Shown here: in pieces, positions 26,053 to 36,130 of the stretch
How the letters are laid out: every line of letters begins with the position of its first letter
Position numbering within the stretch: position 1 is the first letter of the stretch
Assembly (NCBI GenBank): GCA_013349405.1
Contig: DUZS01000016.1
Span: 1 to 64,000, forward strand
From: Desulfuromonadales bacterium
Lineage (GTDB): Bacteria; Desulfobacterota; Desulfuromonadia; Geobacterales; Pseudopelobacteraceae
Length of the DNA: 64,000 bases
Reading direction: 5' to 3'
Notes under the pieces: generated by a model
Seen by the model: the letters and a program-made list of their open reading frames with translations, nothing else
Database searches by the model: none
What the model was told of the DNA's origin: nothing
Translations under genes and position numbers: made by a program

Positions 26053-27180
26053 GTGGCAAACGGCGAAAAACGTGATTATTACGAGATCCTTGAAGTTCAT
26101 CGCAACGCTTCCGAAACCGAGATTAAAAAAGCCTTCCGTAAGGTAGCGATTCAGCACCACCCTGACAAGAATCCGGGTGACAAGGCTGCTGAAGACCGCT
26201 TTAAAGAGGCTACCGAGGCGTATGAGGTGCTTTCAGACCCCCAGAAGCGCGCCCAGTATGATCAATATGGTCATGCCGGTGTTTCAGGCTCGGGGGGCTT
26301 TTCCTCGGGTGGATTTGGCGCCGGCACCCCGTTTGGTGACATTTTCGGCGATATCTTCGGTGATATCTTTGGTGGTGGCGGAGGTGGCGGACGTGGTCGC
26401 AGTCAGGGGCGGCGCGGCGATGATCTGCTCTATAACATGGAAATAAGCTTTGAAGAGGCTGCCTTTGGTGTTGAAAAGAAAATTGAAGTCCCTTTTGCCA
26501 AGCGCTGTGCCAGTTGTAGTGGTTCCGGAGCAAAACCGGGTACTGATCCGAGAGTTTGCCCGACGTGCCGTGGCGCCGGTCAGGTGAGATACCAGCAGGG
26601 TTTTTTCAGCGTCAGCAAAACCTGCGGCCAGTGCAACGGAGAAGGGAAAATTGTTGAAGATCCCTGTCCGGTATGCCGGGGCAAGGGGAGTACCAAAGAC
26701 ACGAAAACACTCTCTGTCAAGATCCCCGGCGGCGTTGAAACCGGATCCCGCCTTAAGGTTACCGGTGAAGGCGGTCTGGGTAAAGGCGGACCCAACGGTG
26801 ACCTGTATGTCGCGATCAACGTTAAGGATCACCCGATCTTTCAGCGTGAGGACAACAACGTCATCTGTGAAATCCCGATCAGTTTCATACAGGCTTCGCT
26901 CGGCTGTGAACTTGAAGTCCCTACCCTGGATGGAAAAGTTGCCATGAAAATTCCTGACGGCACTCAGTCGGGAAAAATTTATCGGCTCAAAGGGAAGGGC
27001 ATCCCTTCTCTCCAGGGGTATGGCCGTGGTGATCAACTGGTCGTCGTCAGGATTGAAACGCCAACAAACCTCAACAAAAAACAGAAAGAGCTGCTGGAGG
27101 AGTTTGCCAGAATCAGCGGTGAGGATGTCCATCCTCTTAAAAAAGGCTTCCTGGACAAGGTGATGGATTTCATCAGTTGA
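26053..27180 (+). CDS. dnaJ: Chaperone protein DnaJ
   Basis: 375-residue class I DnaJ starting at GTG 26053. The J domain carries HPD ([14 protein letters not shown]), followed by a Gly/Phe-rich linker (about 75-115) containing a [11 protein letters not shown] run. Four CxxCxGxG zinc repeats come next: [24 protein letters not shown] and CPVCRGKG. The C-terminal substrate domain completes the protein. It stimulates DnaK ATPase and is the last gene of the heat-shock operon. Confidence 0.98.
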   Translation: MANGEKRDYYEILEVHRNASETEIKKAFRKVAIQHHPDKNPGDKAAEDRFKEATEAYEVLSDPQKRAQYDQYGHAGVSGSGGFSSGGFGAGTPFGDIFGDIFGDIFGGGGGGGRGRSQGRRGDDLLYNMEISFEEAAFGVEKKIEVPFAKRCASCSGSGAKPGTDPRVCPTCRGAGQVRYQQGFFSVSKTCGQCNGEGKIVEDPCPVCRGKGSTKDTKTLSVKIPGGVETGSRLKVTGEGGLGKGGPNGDLYVAINVKDHPIFQREDNNVICEIPISFIQASLGCELEVPTLDGKVAMKIPDGTQSGKIYRLKGKGIPSLQGYGRGDQLVVVRIETPTNLNKKQKELLEEFARISGEDVHPLKKGFLDKVMDFIS

Positions 27181-27219
27181 TTGTGCGCGGGCATGCTCAT
27201 AACGGTACCGTTTATTTGC

Positions 27220-27235
27220 TTGCCTAAGCAGGCAA
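27220..27235 (+). terminator. Short hairpin after dnaJ
   Basis: TTGCCT (27220-27225), a 4-base loop and AGGCAA (27230-27235), followed by TCTATTTTAG. It is the only hairpin I see between dnaJ and the next gene and could be a weak terminator of the heat-shock operon. Confidence 0.3.
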
Positions 27236-27283
27236 TCTATTTTAGTATTCAGGACTAAATCAGTTCGCTTTGAGAGGCAGTCC

Positions 27284-27622
27284 ATGGAGAAACAGCATTT
27301 AATCGACAAGACAGCTGAAACTCTGCGCCCGTTTGAAACAAACAATATAATTGAGACACTGCAGCACCTGACCGTCAATCAGGTATTTGCCAATCCTGTT
27401 ATCCTTATTTTAATTATTGTGATATTTTTTTATGGAGTGGTACGGCGCTCAAAGACAGTTCTACTCAGTCTGTTTTCACTCATTTGTATCGCGGTAATAA
27501 TTCGTTTTGCCATGCCAACCCCTGGTGACACCCTTTCATTTCAATCATTGATGCCGTTTGTAGGAGGCGGTCTTCTGGTTGGCGGCGTGGTCATCTATTT
27601 TTCACTTATTAAAAGCGACTAG
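27284..27622 (+). CDS. Small integral membrane protein, unknown function
   Basis: 112 residues: a soluble N-terminal segment of about 35 residues, then hydrophobic segments near 38-54, 60-78 and 87-108, ending in KSD. No family recognised. AGAGG is 7 bases before the ATG. It is 21 bases upstream of the cytochrome gene in the same direction, so it may act with it as a membrane partner. Confidence 0.7.
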   Translation: MEKQHLIDKTAETLRPFETNNIIETLQHLTVNQVFANPVILILIIVIFFYGVVRRSKTVLLSLFSLICIAVIIRFAMPTPGDTLSFQSLMPFVGGGLLVGGVVIYFSLIKSD

Positions 27623-27643
27623 CGTTCAGACAGGATTTTAACC

Positions 27644-27961
27644 ATGAAAATTGATAAGCGTGACTGGTTTTTTATTGCGGTGGTTGTGATAGTGCTGGGG
27701 ATTTTTATTGCCATCTCCGGTAAAGAGAAAACAACACTGGTGCCCAATAATCCGATGCATAAGGTATCGTATGATGCTGCCTATAAAAATGCTCCCGGTC
27801 CTGACGCCTCACTTTTTAAGCGGGCTTTTTATAAGCCGGATAAAAAAGGTGCCGAGGTTTTTTGTGAACCGTGCCATAAAGAAAAAGGGGTGCCGTTTCC
27901 GCCGAATCATCCTGCCAAGAATCGCTGTCTGTTTTGTCATAAACTGCAAAAAACCTATTAA
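27644..27961 (+). CDS. Membrane-anchored diheme c-type cytochrome
   Basis: 105 residues with an uncleaved-looking N-terminal membrane anchor (about 8-25) and two heme-binding motifs, CEPCH (74-78) and CLFCH (95-99), in a small periplasmic domain. Further His residues (39, 89) could be distal ligands. Short cytochromes of this kind are abundant in Geobacter-like iron and electron-shuttle reducers; the electron partners are unknown. AGGA lies 8 bases before the ATG. An inverted-repeat element follows the stop. Confidence 0.9.
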   Translation: MKIDKRDWFFIAVVVIVLGIFIAISGKEKTTLVPNNPMHKVSYDAAYKNAPGPDASLFKRAFYKPDKKGAEVFCEPCHKEKGVPFPPNHPAKNRCLFCHKLQKTY

Positions 27962-27965
27962 GACT

Positions 27966-28143
27966 CAGTGCTGTCCGGTTTGGTCTTTGCTGTTGCCTAA
28001 AAGTCCCCCCTCCACTTGCGGGAGGGGGTTAGGGGGTGGGGGAATTTGCCATATTTGATACTGGCGGCAACTTCACCCACCCCTCAATCCCCTCCCGTCT
28101 AGGGAGGGGAGGCATATTGCAAAGACCAAACCGGACACTACTG
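27966..28143. repeat. Inverted-repeat element with G-rich core, related to the DUF559 element
   Basis: The ends form an imperfect 25-base inverted repeat (23 of 25 match), including 18 perfect bases: 27973-27990 and 28119-28136. Inside lies a second nested pair, a G-rich arm (about 28002-28050, with four runs of three or more G) and a C-rich arm (about 28073-28112). The left arm matches the sequence at 44573-44629 upstream of the DUF559 gene almost base for base over roughly 55 bases. No ORF is inside. It sits between convergent genes and may also end their transcripts. Confidence 0.8.
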
Positions 28144-28156
28144 ATTAAGACTCATT

Positions 28157-29023
28157 TTAAGCGGCTCCTTCCGGGTTTACGACAACAGGTGGTGCCAGTC
28201 CCGGTTCTTCCAGGCTGATCCGGCCGATTTTTCCTGCCCGCAGCTCCCGCAAAAAAGCTTCAGCAGCGCGATGTACATCAATCTCTCCGCCCGTCATCAG
28301 GCATCCGAGGCGTTTTCCGATAACCTCAAGCATGGCGGCTGGCGACTCAGGCAGCTCGGCTTGCTTGTATCGAGCCTTTAATAACTCCGGATACCTTCCC
28401 ATCATATAGTCAAGCGCAAACAGTCCTACGCAGGTGTAATCAAGGGCGCTCGCTCCGATCGCTCCACTGGTTGCCAGTCGATACGCCACATTCTGGTCAT
28501 CCATATTCGGCCAGAGTATGCCGGGGGTATCAGAGAGCACGATACCGTTTTTGAGGTCGATCTGTTGACCGCAGGTGGTAACGGCCGGTTTGTCCCCGAC
28601 TTTAGCGATGCATTTCCCCGCCAGAGTGTTAATCAGCGTCGATTTACCGGTATTGGGAATGCCGAAGATCATGACCCGCAGCGGCCAGCCCGGTCTGCCA
28701 CGATGCGGCACCGTTTTCTGGCAGATTTTCAGGAGCTGCTTTGCGTCGGCGTGGAGTCTGGCGGAAAGCGGCAGGGCGGTGACACCTGATTCCTGCTCAA
28801 AATAGCGAACCCAGGCTTTTGTGGCGGCTGGGTCGGCCAGATCATGCTTGTTCAGCACCTTGATGCAGGGCTTGTTGCGGCGCATCTCAACCAGTTGGCA
28901 ATTAGAGCTTGAAGCGGGGAGGCGGGCGTCAACCACCTCGACAATCACATCAATCTTGCGGATCGCCTCAGCCATTTTTTCCTGCGCCTTGCCCATATGT
29001 CCCGGATACCATCGAATCGTCAT
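28157..29023 (-). CDS. rbgA: Ribosome biogenesis GTPase RbgA (YlqF)
   Basis: 288-residue circularly permuted GTPase needed for late 50S assembly. Motifs occur in permuted order: G4 KVLNKHDL (near 57), then G1 GIPNTGKSTLINTL (near 120) and G3 DTPGILWP. The N-terminal IRWYPGHMGKAQEKM is characteristic. The C-terminal helical domain is present. It is the last gene of the minus-strand coaE-rlmL-like-rbgA operon, 12 bases after the preceding stop. Confidence 0.93.
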   Translation of the reverse strand: MTIRWYPGHMGKAQEKMAEAIRKIDVIVEVVDARLPASSSNCQLVEMRRNKPCIKVLNKHDLADPAATKAWVRYFEQESGVTALPLSARLHADAKQLLKICQKTVPHRGRPGWPLRVMIFGIPNTGKSTLINTLAGKCIAKVGDKPAVTTCGQQIDLKNGIVLSDTPGILWPNMDDQNVAYRLATSGAIGASALDYTCVGLFALDYMMGRYPELLKARYKQAELPESPAAMLEVIGKRLGCLMTGGEIDVHRAAEAFLRELRAGKIGRISLEEPGLAPPVVVNPEGAA

Positions 29024-29035
29024 CTGTTTTCCTTT

Positions 29036-30202
29036 TTAATACAGCTCATACTTCAGCAGTCGGCACTCAATCGCCCCGTTAAACAGGACATAGCGCCGGG
29101 AAGCCTTGAGGCCGATATATTTTGCCAGTTCCAGATTGCCGGTCAGGACGTAACCGGTCCAGCCGCGACACTGCTTTTTCATCACGTCGCCAATCTGGCA
29201 GTACAATTCCCGTAGATCATCCTCTTCGCCGAGGCGCTTGCCATAAGGCGGGTTGATAATGACGACTCCCTTGTCCCCCTCCGGCCTGAATTCCTGGAAT
29301 GCCGCGTGAAAAAAATGAATCTGCCCTTCGAGGCCGGCTTTTGAGCAGTTCCTGCCGGCTAGCAGGAGAGCTTTATTGTCCAGATCATAACCGGTTACCA
29401 GGCCGACCGGTAACCGGCGGATGCCCGTTTCAGCCTCTGCACAGAGATCGGCCCACAACCCGCTGTCGAAGTCGAGCCAGCGTTGAAAGCCGAATTGACG
29501 TTGCAGCCCCGGCGCAATTCGAGCCGCCATAAGTGCGGCCTCAACCGGAATGGTGCCTGAACCGCACATCGGATCGGCCAGAGGGATGGTGCCATCCCAA
29601 CCGGTCAGGGCGACCACTGTCGCCGCCAGTGTTTCCCGCAGTGGCGCTTCGTTACGCTCCAGCCGGTAGCCGCGACGATCAAGCGAATCACCGGAACTGT
29701 CGAGGCTGACCGTACAGCTGTTTTTATGGAGATGGACATTAATGCGCACATCAGGTGCAGTGGTATCAACATTCGGTCTGCTTCCGCATGATGCGCGAAT
29801 GCGGTCAACGACGGCATCCTTGGTTTTGAGTGCCACAAAACCGGAGTGTGTCAGGGCTGAATCACGCAGCGAACAATCCACCGCGAGAGTCATATCGGGA
29901 GTAATAAGCTCGTGCCAGGGCAGTGCGAACACACCGGCATACAGCTCTGCCGGGTTTGAGCAGGGGAACAGCGCGAGCTGAACCAGAACACGGCTTGCCG
30001 TGCGAAGCCAGAGGTTTGCGCGGTAGAGTCCTGCCCGGTCGGTGGTAAAGGCAACCCCTCCCTTACCCGGTAGCGCATCGTGAATGCCGAGTGCTGCAAG
30101 TTCGGCGGCGGCGAGCTCCTCAGCGCCGCGTGGCACCGCTGCAAAGCAGTTGAGCGCACTTAAACGCTTTCCGGGCCGCAAAATATGGCTTGCTTTATCC
30201 AT
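29036..30202 (-). CDS. THUMP-domain 23S rRNA guanine-N2 methyltransferase (RlmL-like)
   Basis: 388 residues from ATG 30202, chosen because AGGAGG lies 5 bases upstream (the GTG at 30205 is too close). The N-terminal ferredoxin-like/THUMP region (about 15-160) is followed by a class I SAM methyltransferase domain with LADPMCGSGTIPVEAAL (motif I) and IINPPYGKRLG (motif IV). It corresponds to the N-terminal enzyme of E. coli RlmL without the RlmK half. The gene overlaps coaE by 8 bases. Confidence 0.88.
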   Translation of the reverse strand: MDKASHILRPGKRLSALNCFAAVPRGAEELAAAELAALGIHDALPGKGGVAFTTDRAGLYRANLWLRTASRVLVQLALFPCSNPAELYAGVFALPWHELITPDMTLAVDCSLRDSALTHSGFVALKTKDAVVDRIRASCGSRPNVDTTAPDVRINVHLHKNSCTVSLDSSGDSLDRRGYRLERNEAPLRETLAATVVALTGWDGTIPLADPMCGSGTIPVEAALMAARIAPGLQRQFGFQRWLDFDSGLWADLCAEAETGIRRLPVGLVTGYDLDNKALLLAGRNCSKAGLEGQIHFFHAAFQEFRPEGDKGVVIINPPYGKRLGEEDDLRELYCQIGDVMKKQCRGWTGYVLTGNLELAKYIGLKASRRYVLFNGAIECRLLKYELY

Positions 30203-30830
30203 CACTGCCTCCTGTTTCTTGAGACCAGACAGATTCTAAAATTTTCCATGTCTCGCTTTCCGTTCCGCTGTTATCAATTATCACATTTCCATAGCGCTCT
30301 TTTTCGGCAAGAGGCATTTGGCTGGCAATTATTTTCAGCGCCTGATCGCGCGTAATGCTGTCACGCCGCATGAGGCGCTCCAGCTGAATCTCGGGCCGCA
30401 GCGTTACCACCCAGATGGTGTCGACACGGCTCTCTGCACCGGCTTCAATGAGGATCGGTGCCATATAAATCAGCCGGTCATGACCAGCGGCCGCCGCCGC
30501 AGAGATGCGTATTTCAGACAGTTTTCGTATTTCAGGATGGAGAATATTTTCGAGGAGTCGGCGCTTTTCCGGGTTTGAAAAAACCATTGAACCGAGGAGC
30601 TTCCGGTCAAGGGCTCCTTCCTGTGTCAGGACTACAGGCCCGAAACCAGCAACAATTCGATCTAACGCAGGGCTCGCCGGCACAACAACATCGCGGGCAA
30701 GCTGGTCAGCGTCTATTACCGGCACGCCCTTTTCGGCAAAGAAGCGGGCAACAGAGCTTTTTCCTGTGGCGATTCCGCCGGTTAACCCTATGATACGAAT
30801 GTGTGGAGGCATTTGTTGAACACTTTTCAT
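30195..30830 (-). CDS. coaE: Dephospho-CoA kinase
   Basis: CoaE phosphorylates dephospho-CoA in the last step of CoA synthesis. 211 residues with the P-loop IGLTGGIATGKSSVARFF, then VIDADQLARDVV and the TLRPEIQLERLMRRD lid. The ATG at 30830 has no clear ribosome binding site, and an in-frame ATG at 30812, just before the conserved region, is an alternative start. It is the first gene of a three-gene minus-strand operon. Confidence 0.95.
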   Translation of the reverse strand: MKSVQQMPPHIRIIGLTGGIATGKSSVARFFAEKGVPVIDADQLARDVVVPASPALDRIVAGFGPVVLTQEGALDRKLLGSMVFSNPEKRRLLENILHPEIRKLSEIRISAAAAAGHDRLIYMAPILIEAGAESRVDTIWVVTLRPEIQLERLMRRDSITRDQALKIIASQMPLAEKERYGNVIIDNSGTESETWKILESVWSQETGGSDG

Positions 30831-31142
30831 GCCGCATCATAGCAGAGCAAAGCGTAAAAAGACAGATTTATGACTTTAGTTGTAGGGGTAGCATGCTCTT
30901 TCCTGATTAGTTCTCATTCGTCGCTCCTGTCATTCCGGCAGGCATCTGGCCGGAATTCAACCTTAACGTTGCTGAAAACTGGATGCCGGATAGAACATTT
31001 CCGGCAAGACAGTCTATGAAGCGGAAGATTGGAACGAATCACAAATGTATTTGATTAAAATAAAAAATATGCTAGTTTACCCTCCTTTTTTACGGTAAAT
31101 AATCCAGCGCCCAATGTCGTGCGCCTATTCTGGAGACACGCA
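30831..31142. other. Divergent intergenic region with palindromic repeat
   Basis: About 310 bases between coaE and the CheB-CheR kinase gene. It holds a palindrome ATTCCGG-N11-CCGGAAT (30932-30938 and 30950-30956), followed by sequence resembling dispersed repeats built on CATTCCGGC-type palindromes. The 17-mer at 30997-31013 also occurs at 256-272. No ORF is present. The A/T-rich tract 31040-31080 is a plausible promoter region, but no good -35/-10 pair is evident. Confidence 0.5.
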
Positions 31143-34100
31143 ATGAGTATTTCAGCGCACCCTTCCGAAATCCCCACACCTAAGCCCACTCATATCGTTG
31201 GCATTGGTGCCTCTGCAGGTGGTTTGAGCGCCCTGGAGCAATTCTTTGCCAATATGCCGGTTGACACCGGCATGGCATTTGTGGTCATCCAGCACCTCTC
31301 CCCCGACTTCAAAAGCCTCATGGACGATCTGCTGTCGCGGCATACAACCATGCCGATACACCGGGTCTCCAATGGCATAGAACTTCAGCCAAACAGCATT
31401 TACCTGATTCCCCCCAAAACACACATGACGGTACAGGAAGAAAAACTCTACCTGACTGAAAAAACTCTCAGCCGTCACATCGAACTTCCCATAGATATTT
31501 TCTTCAATTCACTGGCAGAGGATGCCGGTGAGCGGGCTGTAGGAGTTGTTCTGTCCGGGACCGGTTCCGATGGTTCACGGGGTGTAGTCTCCATAAACAA
31601 AAACGGGGGACTCGTGATTGTACAGTCACCCGAGTCGGCCCAATTCGACGGTATGCCGCGCAATGCCATTGCTACACGGATATGCGATTTTATCCTGGCG
31701 CCGGACCGGATACCCCGCATTCTGGTTGAGTATGCCATCAGCCCACTGGCGGTAAGAGCCAGAATGGATAATGAACTGGAAGTGTTCGAGGATGAAGGGG
31801 AGTACGCCGGAATTTTCGCTCTGCTGAGACGCGGCTACAACCTGGACTTCTCCAAATATAAGGGCAGCACGGTCGGCAGGCGTATCCGCAGACGCATGGA
31901 GTTTCGCCAGATTCCCGAGGTTTCCGATTATGCCACAATCGTAGCAGGCGACCAGGGCGAGCTTGATCTGCTCTACAAGGATCTGCTGATCGGCGTTACG
32001 GAATTTTTCCGTGACAAGCAGGCGTTTGATTTTCTTGAGCAGGAGGTAGTTCCGCAACTGTTCGCCAATCTGCAGCCCGGAGACGAGCTGCGCGTCTGGT
32101 CGGCTGCCTGTGCTACCGGAGAAGAAGCCTATTCTCTGGCAATCCTTCTGGCGGAAAAAGCCGAAGAGTGCGGCTTCATGCAAAAAATCACCGTATTTGC
32201 CACCGACGTGCATAAAACGTCCCTTGATTTTGCATCGCAGGGGCTCTATGACCGGTCACGTCTGACCAACGTGAGCCCGGAACGCATGGAAAGGTTTTTT
32301 AAAAAAGAGGGTGGCGACCTGTTCAGGGTGACATCGGACCTGCGGAAAATGATTATTTTTGCCCCTCATAATCTGCTCAATGATCCCCCCTTTACCCGGC
32401 TTGATCTGGTCTGCTGTCGTAATTTACTGATCTATTTTCACACTGAAGTGCAGGAAAAAGTCATCTCACTGTTTCACTTTTCCCTCAAAAAAGACAGCAT
32501 CCTCTTTTTGGGAAGCAGCGAAGGACTTGGATCGTTTGTCAGCGAGTTCGAGGTGATTGCCAACCAGCATAAGCTGTTCCGCAAGATTCACGACCTCAAG
32601 CTGGCGCTCAATTTTGATGCCAACCGTTCCGAGCGGCGCCGCGAGCTGCCGATTACCGCCTTCCAGCCGGGTACCAGTCGCACCATCAGTATCGACCGCC
32701 AGGTGCTGTCGGATTATGACATCCTCCTGCGCCGGCATATGCCGCCGGGCGTCCTGGTTGACGAGAACCGCCAGATTGTTCACTATTTCGGCAACGTGGC
32801 CGAGTATCTCAAACTGCCGGAGGGGAGAACCGAAAATAACATTCTGGCACTCTGCTCGGACAACCTGCACATCGCCCTCAGTACGTCGCTGCAGAGGGCC
32901 GACTCAACCAGGCAGCACGTTATTACCCGTAACGTGCGCATTAAACGCGGTGACGGCCAATTCCTCATCGACCTGAATGTCTCGCCATTACCTGACGAGA
33001 AAAGCCACACAACCCACTACCATGTCTATTTTGAACGTGTGCGCCAGGCGGATCTGCTGCTCACGTCTGAAGCCTCCGATAATACTGAAACCACCAACTT
33101 CGATGTTGACAGCCATTTCCGCCAGCATCTGGCTGATCTGGAGATGGAGCTGCAATCGACCCGTGAAAGTCTCCAGACCACGGTCGAGGAGCTGCAGACC
33201 AGTAATGAGGAGCTGCAGGCGACCAACGAGGAACTGCACTCGGTCAACGAGGAGCTCTATTCCGTGAATTCGGAGTTTGAGCGGAAGAACATGGATCTGA
33301 GACAGCTCAATAATGACCACGAAAATCTGCTGGCAAGTACCGACATCGGCACGGTGTTTCTTGATCGCGAACTTCGTATCCGCAAATACAGCCCGGCCAT
33401 TGCCGCCTTCTTCAAGCTCATGCCGCAGGACATCGGCCGCCCCATCGATCATATCGCCTATCATCTCTCCCGGCAGGATGAGATGCTGGCTGATATCAGC
33501 CGGGTGCTGGTCAGTGGTGTTGCCATCGAACAGGAAGAACAGACCCGAGATAACCGCTGGCTGCTGAAGCGTATTTTGCCGTTCCGGACTGAAAGCGGCC
33601 AGGTTGAAGGTGTTGTCATAACCTTTACTGACATCACATCAATCAAGGCTAACGAGTTGAAGGTGCTGCGACTCAATGAAGAGCTGGAGCAGAAGGTCGA
33701 GGAGCGCGTCGCCGAGCTGAAACAGGAGATACAGGAGCGAATTCACGCCGAGGAAGCACTGAAGGAACAGGAAATGTTTGTCCGTTCCACCATCGACGGA
33801 TTGAGCGCCAATATCTGTGTCATTGATTCTCAGGGAAAAATTGTTATTACCAACCGTTCCTGGAATATCTTTGCCGCCGAGAACAGTGCTGCTGAAGGAA
33901 CCTTTGGCGAAGGAATCTGCTATCTGGAATCCTGCACAGCGGTCACCGCAGAAGAACAGTCTGAAGTTGAAGAATTCCGCACGGGCATCAGAGCGGTGCT
34001 CGCCGGTGAGCGGAGCGAATTTGTCAAGGAGTATCCCTGCCATTCGCCTGATTGCGAACGCTGGTTTATCTGCAGAGCCAATACCTTCTCCGTTTCGGGA

Positions 34101-36095
34101 AAAACGTATGCGGTGATTTCTCATGAGAATATTACGGATCGGAAAAAAGTTGAAGTTGAGCAGATGCGCAATCAGGAGCGTCTGGAAAGCCTTGTCAGGG
34201 TTTCACAATATACCTCGAAGAACACCCAGGAGTTGCTTGATGCAGCCCTGGATGAAGCGATTACCTTAACCCGCAGCAAGATCGGGTATATCTATTACTA
34301 CTCTGAAAAGGCCCGGGAGTTTACACTGAATACCTGGTCGAGAGATGTCATGAAAGAGTGCAGCGTCATGAACCCCCAGACCTGCTACGAACTGGATAAA
34401 ACCGGGGCCTGGGGTGAGGTGGTGCGTCAGCGGGGACCAATTATCCTCAATGATTTTCAGAGTCATAATCCCCTGAAGAAAGGTTACCCCGAGGGGCACG
34501 CGCACTTGACCCGTTTCCTCTCCATTCCGGTTTTTGATAACGAGAAGATCGTCGCGGTCGTCGCGGTTGCCAACAAGGAAAACGACTATACCCAGACGGA
34601 TGTTCTCCAGCTTACGCTGCTGATGGCCTCAGTCTGGCGCATGACGGAACGGCTGCGCATAGAGGAGTTTCAAACTGCCAAAGAAATTGCCGAGAATGCA
34701 AATCGAGCGAAGAGTGCATTTCTTGCCAACATGAGCCACGAGATTCGTACACCGATGAACGGCGTTGTGGGGATGGCCCAGCTTCTCGGTGATACCGCCT
34801 TGAATGACGAACAGCGCGAATATCTTGAAATAATCCTGTCATCTTCCAATAGTCTCCTCCATCTCATCAATGATATCCTTGACCTGTCCAAGATTGAAGC
34901 CGGAAAAATTGAACTGGAAACCACTGCCTTTGATCTCAGGAACAGTATTAACGATGTCATCAAAACCCAGTTGTCAATTATTCATGCAAAAGGACTCAAA
35001 ATACGTACTGACATACCTGATGCCATGCCGGCATTCTTTAAAGGCGATCAACTGCGCCTGAAACAGATTCTGCTCAATATTATCGGTAATGCCATCAAAT
35101 TTACCAGTGAAGGGAGTATTACGGTTTCCGTTGCTTCAGAAGCTCTCAAAGACGGGATGACACTCTTGACATTCTGCGTAACTGACACCGGTATCGGCAT
35201 AGAGCAGGATGCCATTGAGCGGATCCTTGCGCCATTCACTCAGGCAGATGCCTCAACGACACGGAAATTCGGCGGTACCGGCCTCGGATTATCAATCAGC
35301 ATGCGACTTGTCAAGCTGATGGGTGGAAAAATCCGGGTTGAGAGCAGCAAGGGGGTCGGGAGCTCTTTTTACATTGAGGTGCCCTTGTGCGAGAATGATG
35401 ATGCTGAAGAGCAACGTATAGCGCCGTTACAGCATCGGGAAATCCGGCCGGGGCAAAAGCTTCACATTCTTATAGCTGAAGACAACGAGGAAAACCGAAA
35501 AACCGCAGCATTCATTATTTCAAAATACGGCCATACCATGGAAATTTGCGCAAACGGCACTGAGGTTGTCGAAAAATTCAGGAATAGCACCTTTGATGTC
35601 ATCCTGATGGATATTGAAATGCCGGGTATGGATGGGATTGCAGCCGCCAGATGCATACGTGAAGCTGAACAAGAAGGAGAACGCTGTACTCCCGTCATTG
35701 CCCTGACAGCTCATGCGTTAAAGGATGATCAGAGTCGGTTGCTCAGCCTCGGTTTTGACGGATATGTAGCAAAACCTGTTAACATTCATCACCTTTTCAA
35801 AGAAATGAAGCGCTGTCTGCATAGCACCGCCGACATTGCCGGCCCTGCGGAAGAGGACGCTTCTCATGAGCCTCAGCCAGTTGACAGGGAAAAGCTTGCC
35901 GGCCTCCTGCAGGAGATGGAAAAGCTGTTGCAGCATAATGATATGAGCGTACTGGACAGAACTGGCGAGATAGCAAGCCTGATCCCTGAGAAGAACCTTT
36001 CAGAATTGCTGAGCCGGCAGATCAGGCTCCTTGACTTCACCGGGGCATTACAAAGCGTTGAAACGATTTACGAAACATACGAAATTCTCCGTTGA
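31143..36095 (+). CDS. CheB-CheR-PAS-GAF hybrid histidine kinase/receiver
   Basis: A 1650-residue cytoplasmic signalling protein. In order: CheB-type methylesterase (15-190, GIGASAGG with Ser24, [17 protein letters not shown]); CheR methyltransferase (about 215-465, [13 protein letters not shown] motif near 321); PAS (about 520-630); a coiled coil of repeating NEEL units (660-735); PAS (745-850); coiled coil; a third PAS (893-1010); GAF (1030-1175); HisKA with [10 protein letters not shown] (His1199); HATPase (DTGIGI near 1347, GGTGLGLS near 1377); receiver (Asp1490); and a helical tail. The start at 31143 has GGAG at 8 bases. There are no membrane segments. The next kinase gene starts 35 bases after its stop. 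Confidence 0.93.
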   Translation: MSISAHPSEIPTPKPTHIVGIGASAGGLSALEQFFANMPVDTGMAFVVIQHLSPDFKSLMDDLLSRHTTMPIHRVSNGIELQPNSIYLIPPKTHMTVQEEKLYLTEKTLSRHIELPIDIFFNSLAEDAGERAVGVVLSGTGSDGSRGVVSINKNGGLVIVQSPESAQFDGMPRNAIATRICDFILAPDRIPRILVEYAISPLAVRARMDNELEVFEDEGEYAGIFALLRRGYNLDFSKYKGSTVGRRIRRRMEFRQIPEVSDYATIVAGDQGELDLLYKDLLIGVTEFFRDKQAFDFLEQEVVPQLFANLQPGDELRVWSAACATGEEAYSLAILLAEKAEECGFMQKITVFATDVHKTSLDFASQGLYDRSRLTNVSPERMERFFKKEGGDLFRVTSDLRKMIIFAPHNLLNDPPFTRLDLVCCRNLLIYFHTEVQEKVISLFHFSLKKDSILFLGSSEGLGSFVSEFEVIANQHKLFRKIHDLKLALNFDANRSERRRELPITAFQPGTSRTISIDRQVLSDYDILLRRHMPPGVLVDENRQIVHYFGNVAEYLKLPEGRTENNILALCSDNLHIALSTSLQRADSTRQHVITRNVRIKRGDGQFLIDLNVSPLPDEKSHTTHYHVYFERVRQADLLLTSEASDNTETTNFDVDSHFRQHLADLEMELQSTRESLQTTVEELQTSNEELQATNEELHSVNEELYSVNSEFERKNMDLRQLNNDHENLLASTDIGTVFLDRELRIRKYSPAIAAFFKLMPQDIGRPIDHIAYHLSRQDEMLADISRVLVSGVAIEQEEQTRDNRWLLKRILPFRTESGQVEGVVITFTDITSIKANELKVLRLNEELEQKVEERVAELKQEIQERIHAEEALKEQEMFVRSTIDGLSANICVIDSQGKIVITNRSWNIFAAENSAAEGTFGEGICYLESCTAVTAEEQSEVEEFRTGIRAVLAGERSEFVKEYPCHSPDCERWFICRANTFSVSGKTYAVISHENITDRKKVEVEQMRNQERLESLVRVSQYTSKNTQELLDAALDEAITLTRSKIGYIYYYSEKAREFTLNTWSRDVMKECSVMNPQTCYELDKTGAWGEVVRQRGPIILNDFQSHNPLKKGYPEGHAHLTRFLSIPVFDNEKIVAVVAVANKENDYTQTDVLQLTLLMASVWRMTERLRIEEFQTAKEIAENANRAKSAFLANMSHEIRTPMNGVVGMAQLLGDTALNDEQREYLEIILSSSNSLLHLINDILDLSKIEAGKIELETTAFDLRNSINDVIKTQLSIIHAKGLKIRTDIPDAMPAFFKGDQLRLKQILLNIIGNAIKFTSEGSITVSVASEALKDGMTLLTFCVTDTGIGIEQDAIERILAPFTQADASTTRKFGGTGLGLSISMRLVKLMGGKIRVESSKGVGSSFYIEVPLCENDDAEEQRIAPLQHREIRPGQKLHILIAEDNEENRKTAAFIISKYGHTMEICANGTEVVEKFRNSTFDVILMDIEMPGMDGIAAARCIREAEQEGERCTPVIALTAHALKDDQSRLLSLGFDGYVAKPVNIHHLFKEMKRCLHSTADIAGPAEEDASHEPQPVDREKLAGLLQEMEKLLQHNDMSVLDRTGEIASLIPEKNLSELLSRQIRLLDFTGALQSVETIYETYEILR

Positions 36096-36130
36096 ACGTT
36101 TCAGACTATTCATGTAACCGAGGATTTGCC

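Noticed and set aside
27181-27283. Riboswitch (c-di-GMP/cGAMP type) before the membrane protein and cytochrome genes
   Set aside because: Such switches occur before Geobacter cytochromes, but I could not find the conserved GEMM core here.
36092-36130. TTG start for the receiver-PAS kinase at 36092
   Set aside because: No ribosome binding site and extra non-homologous residues; GTG 36131 has GAGG at proper spacing.
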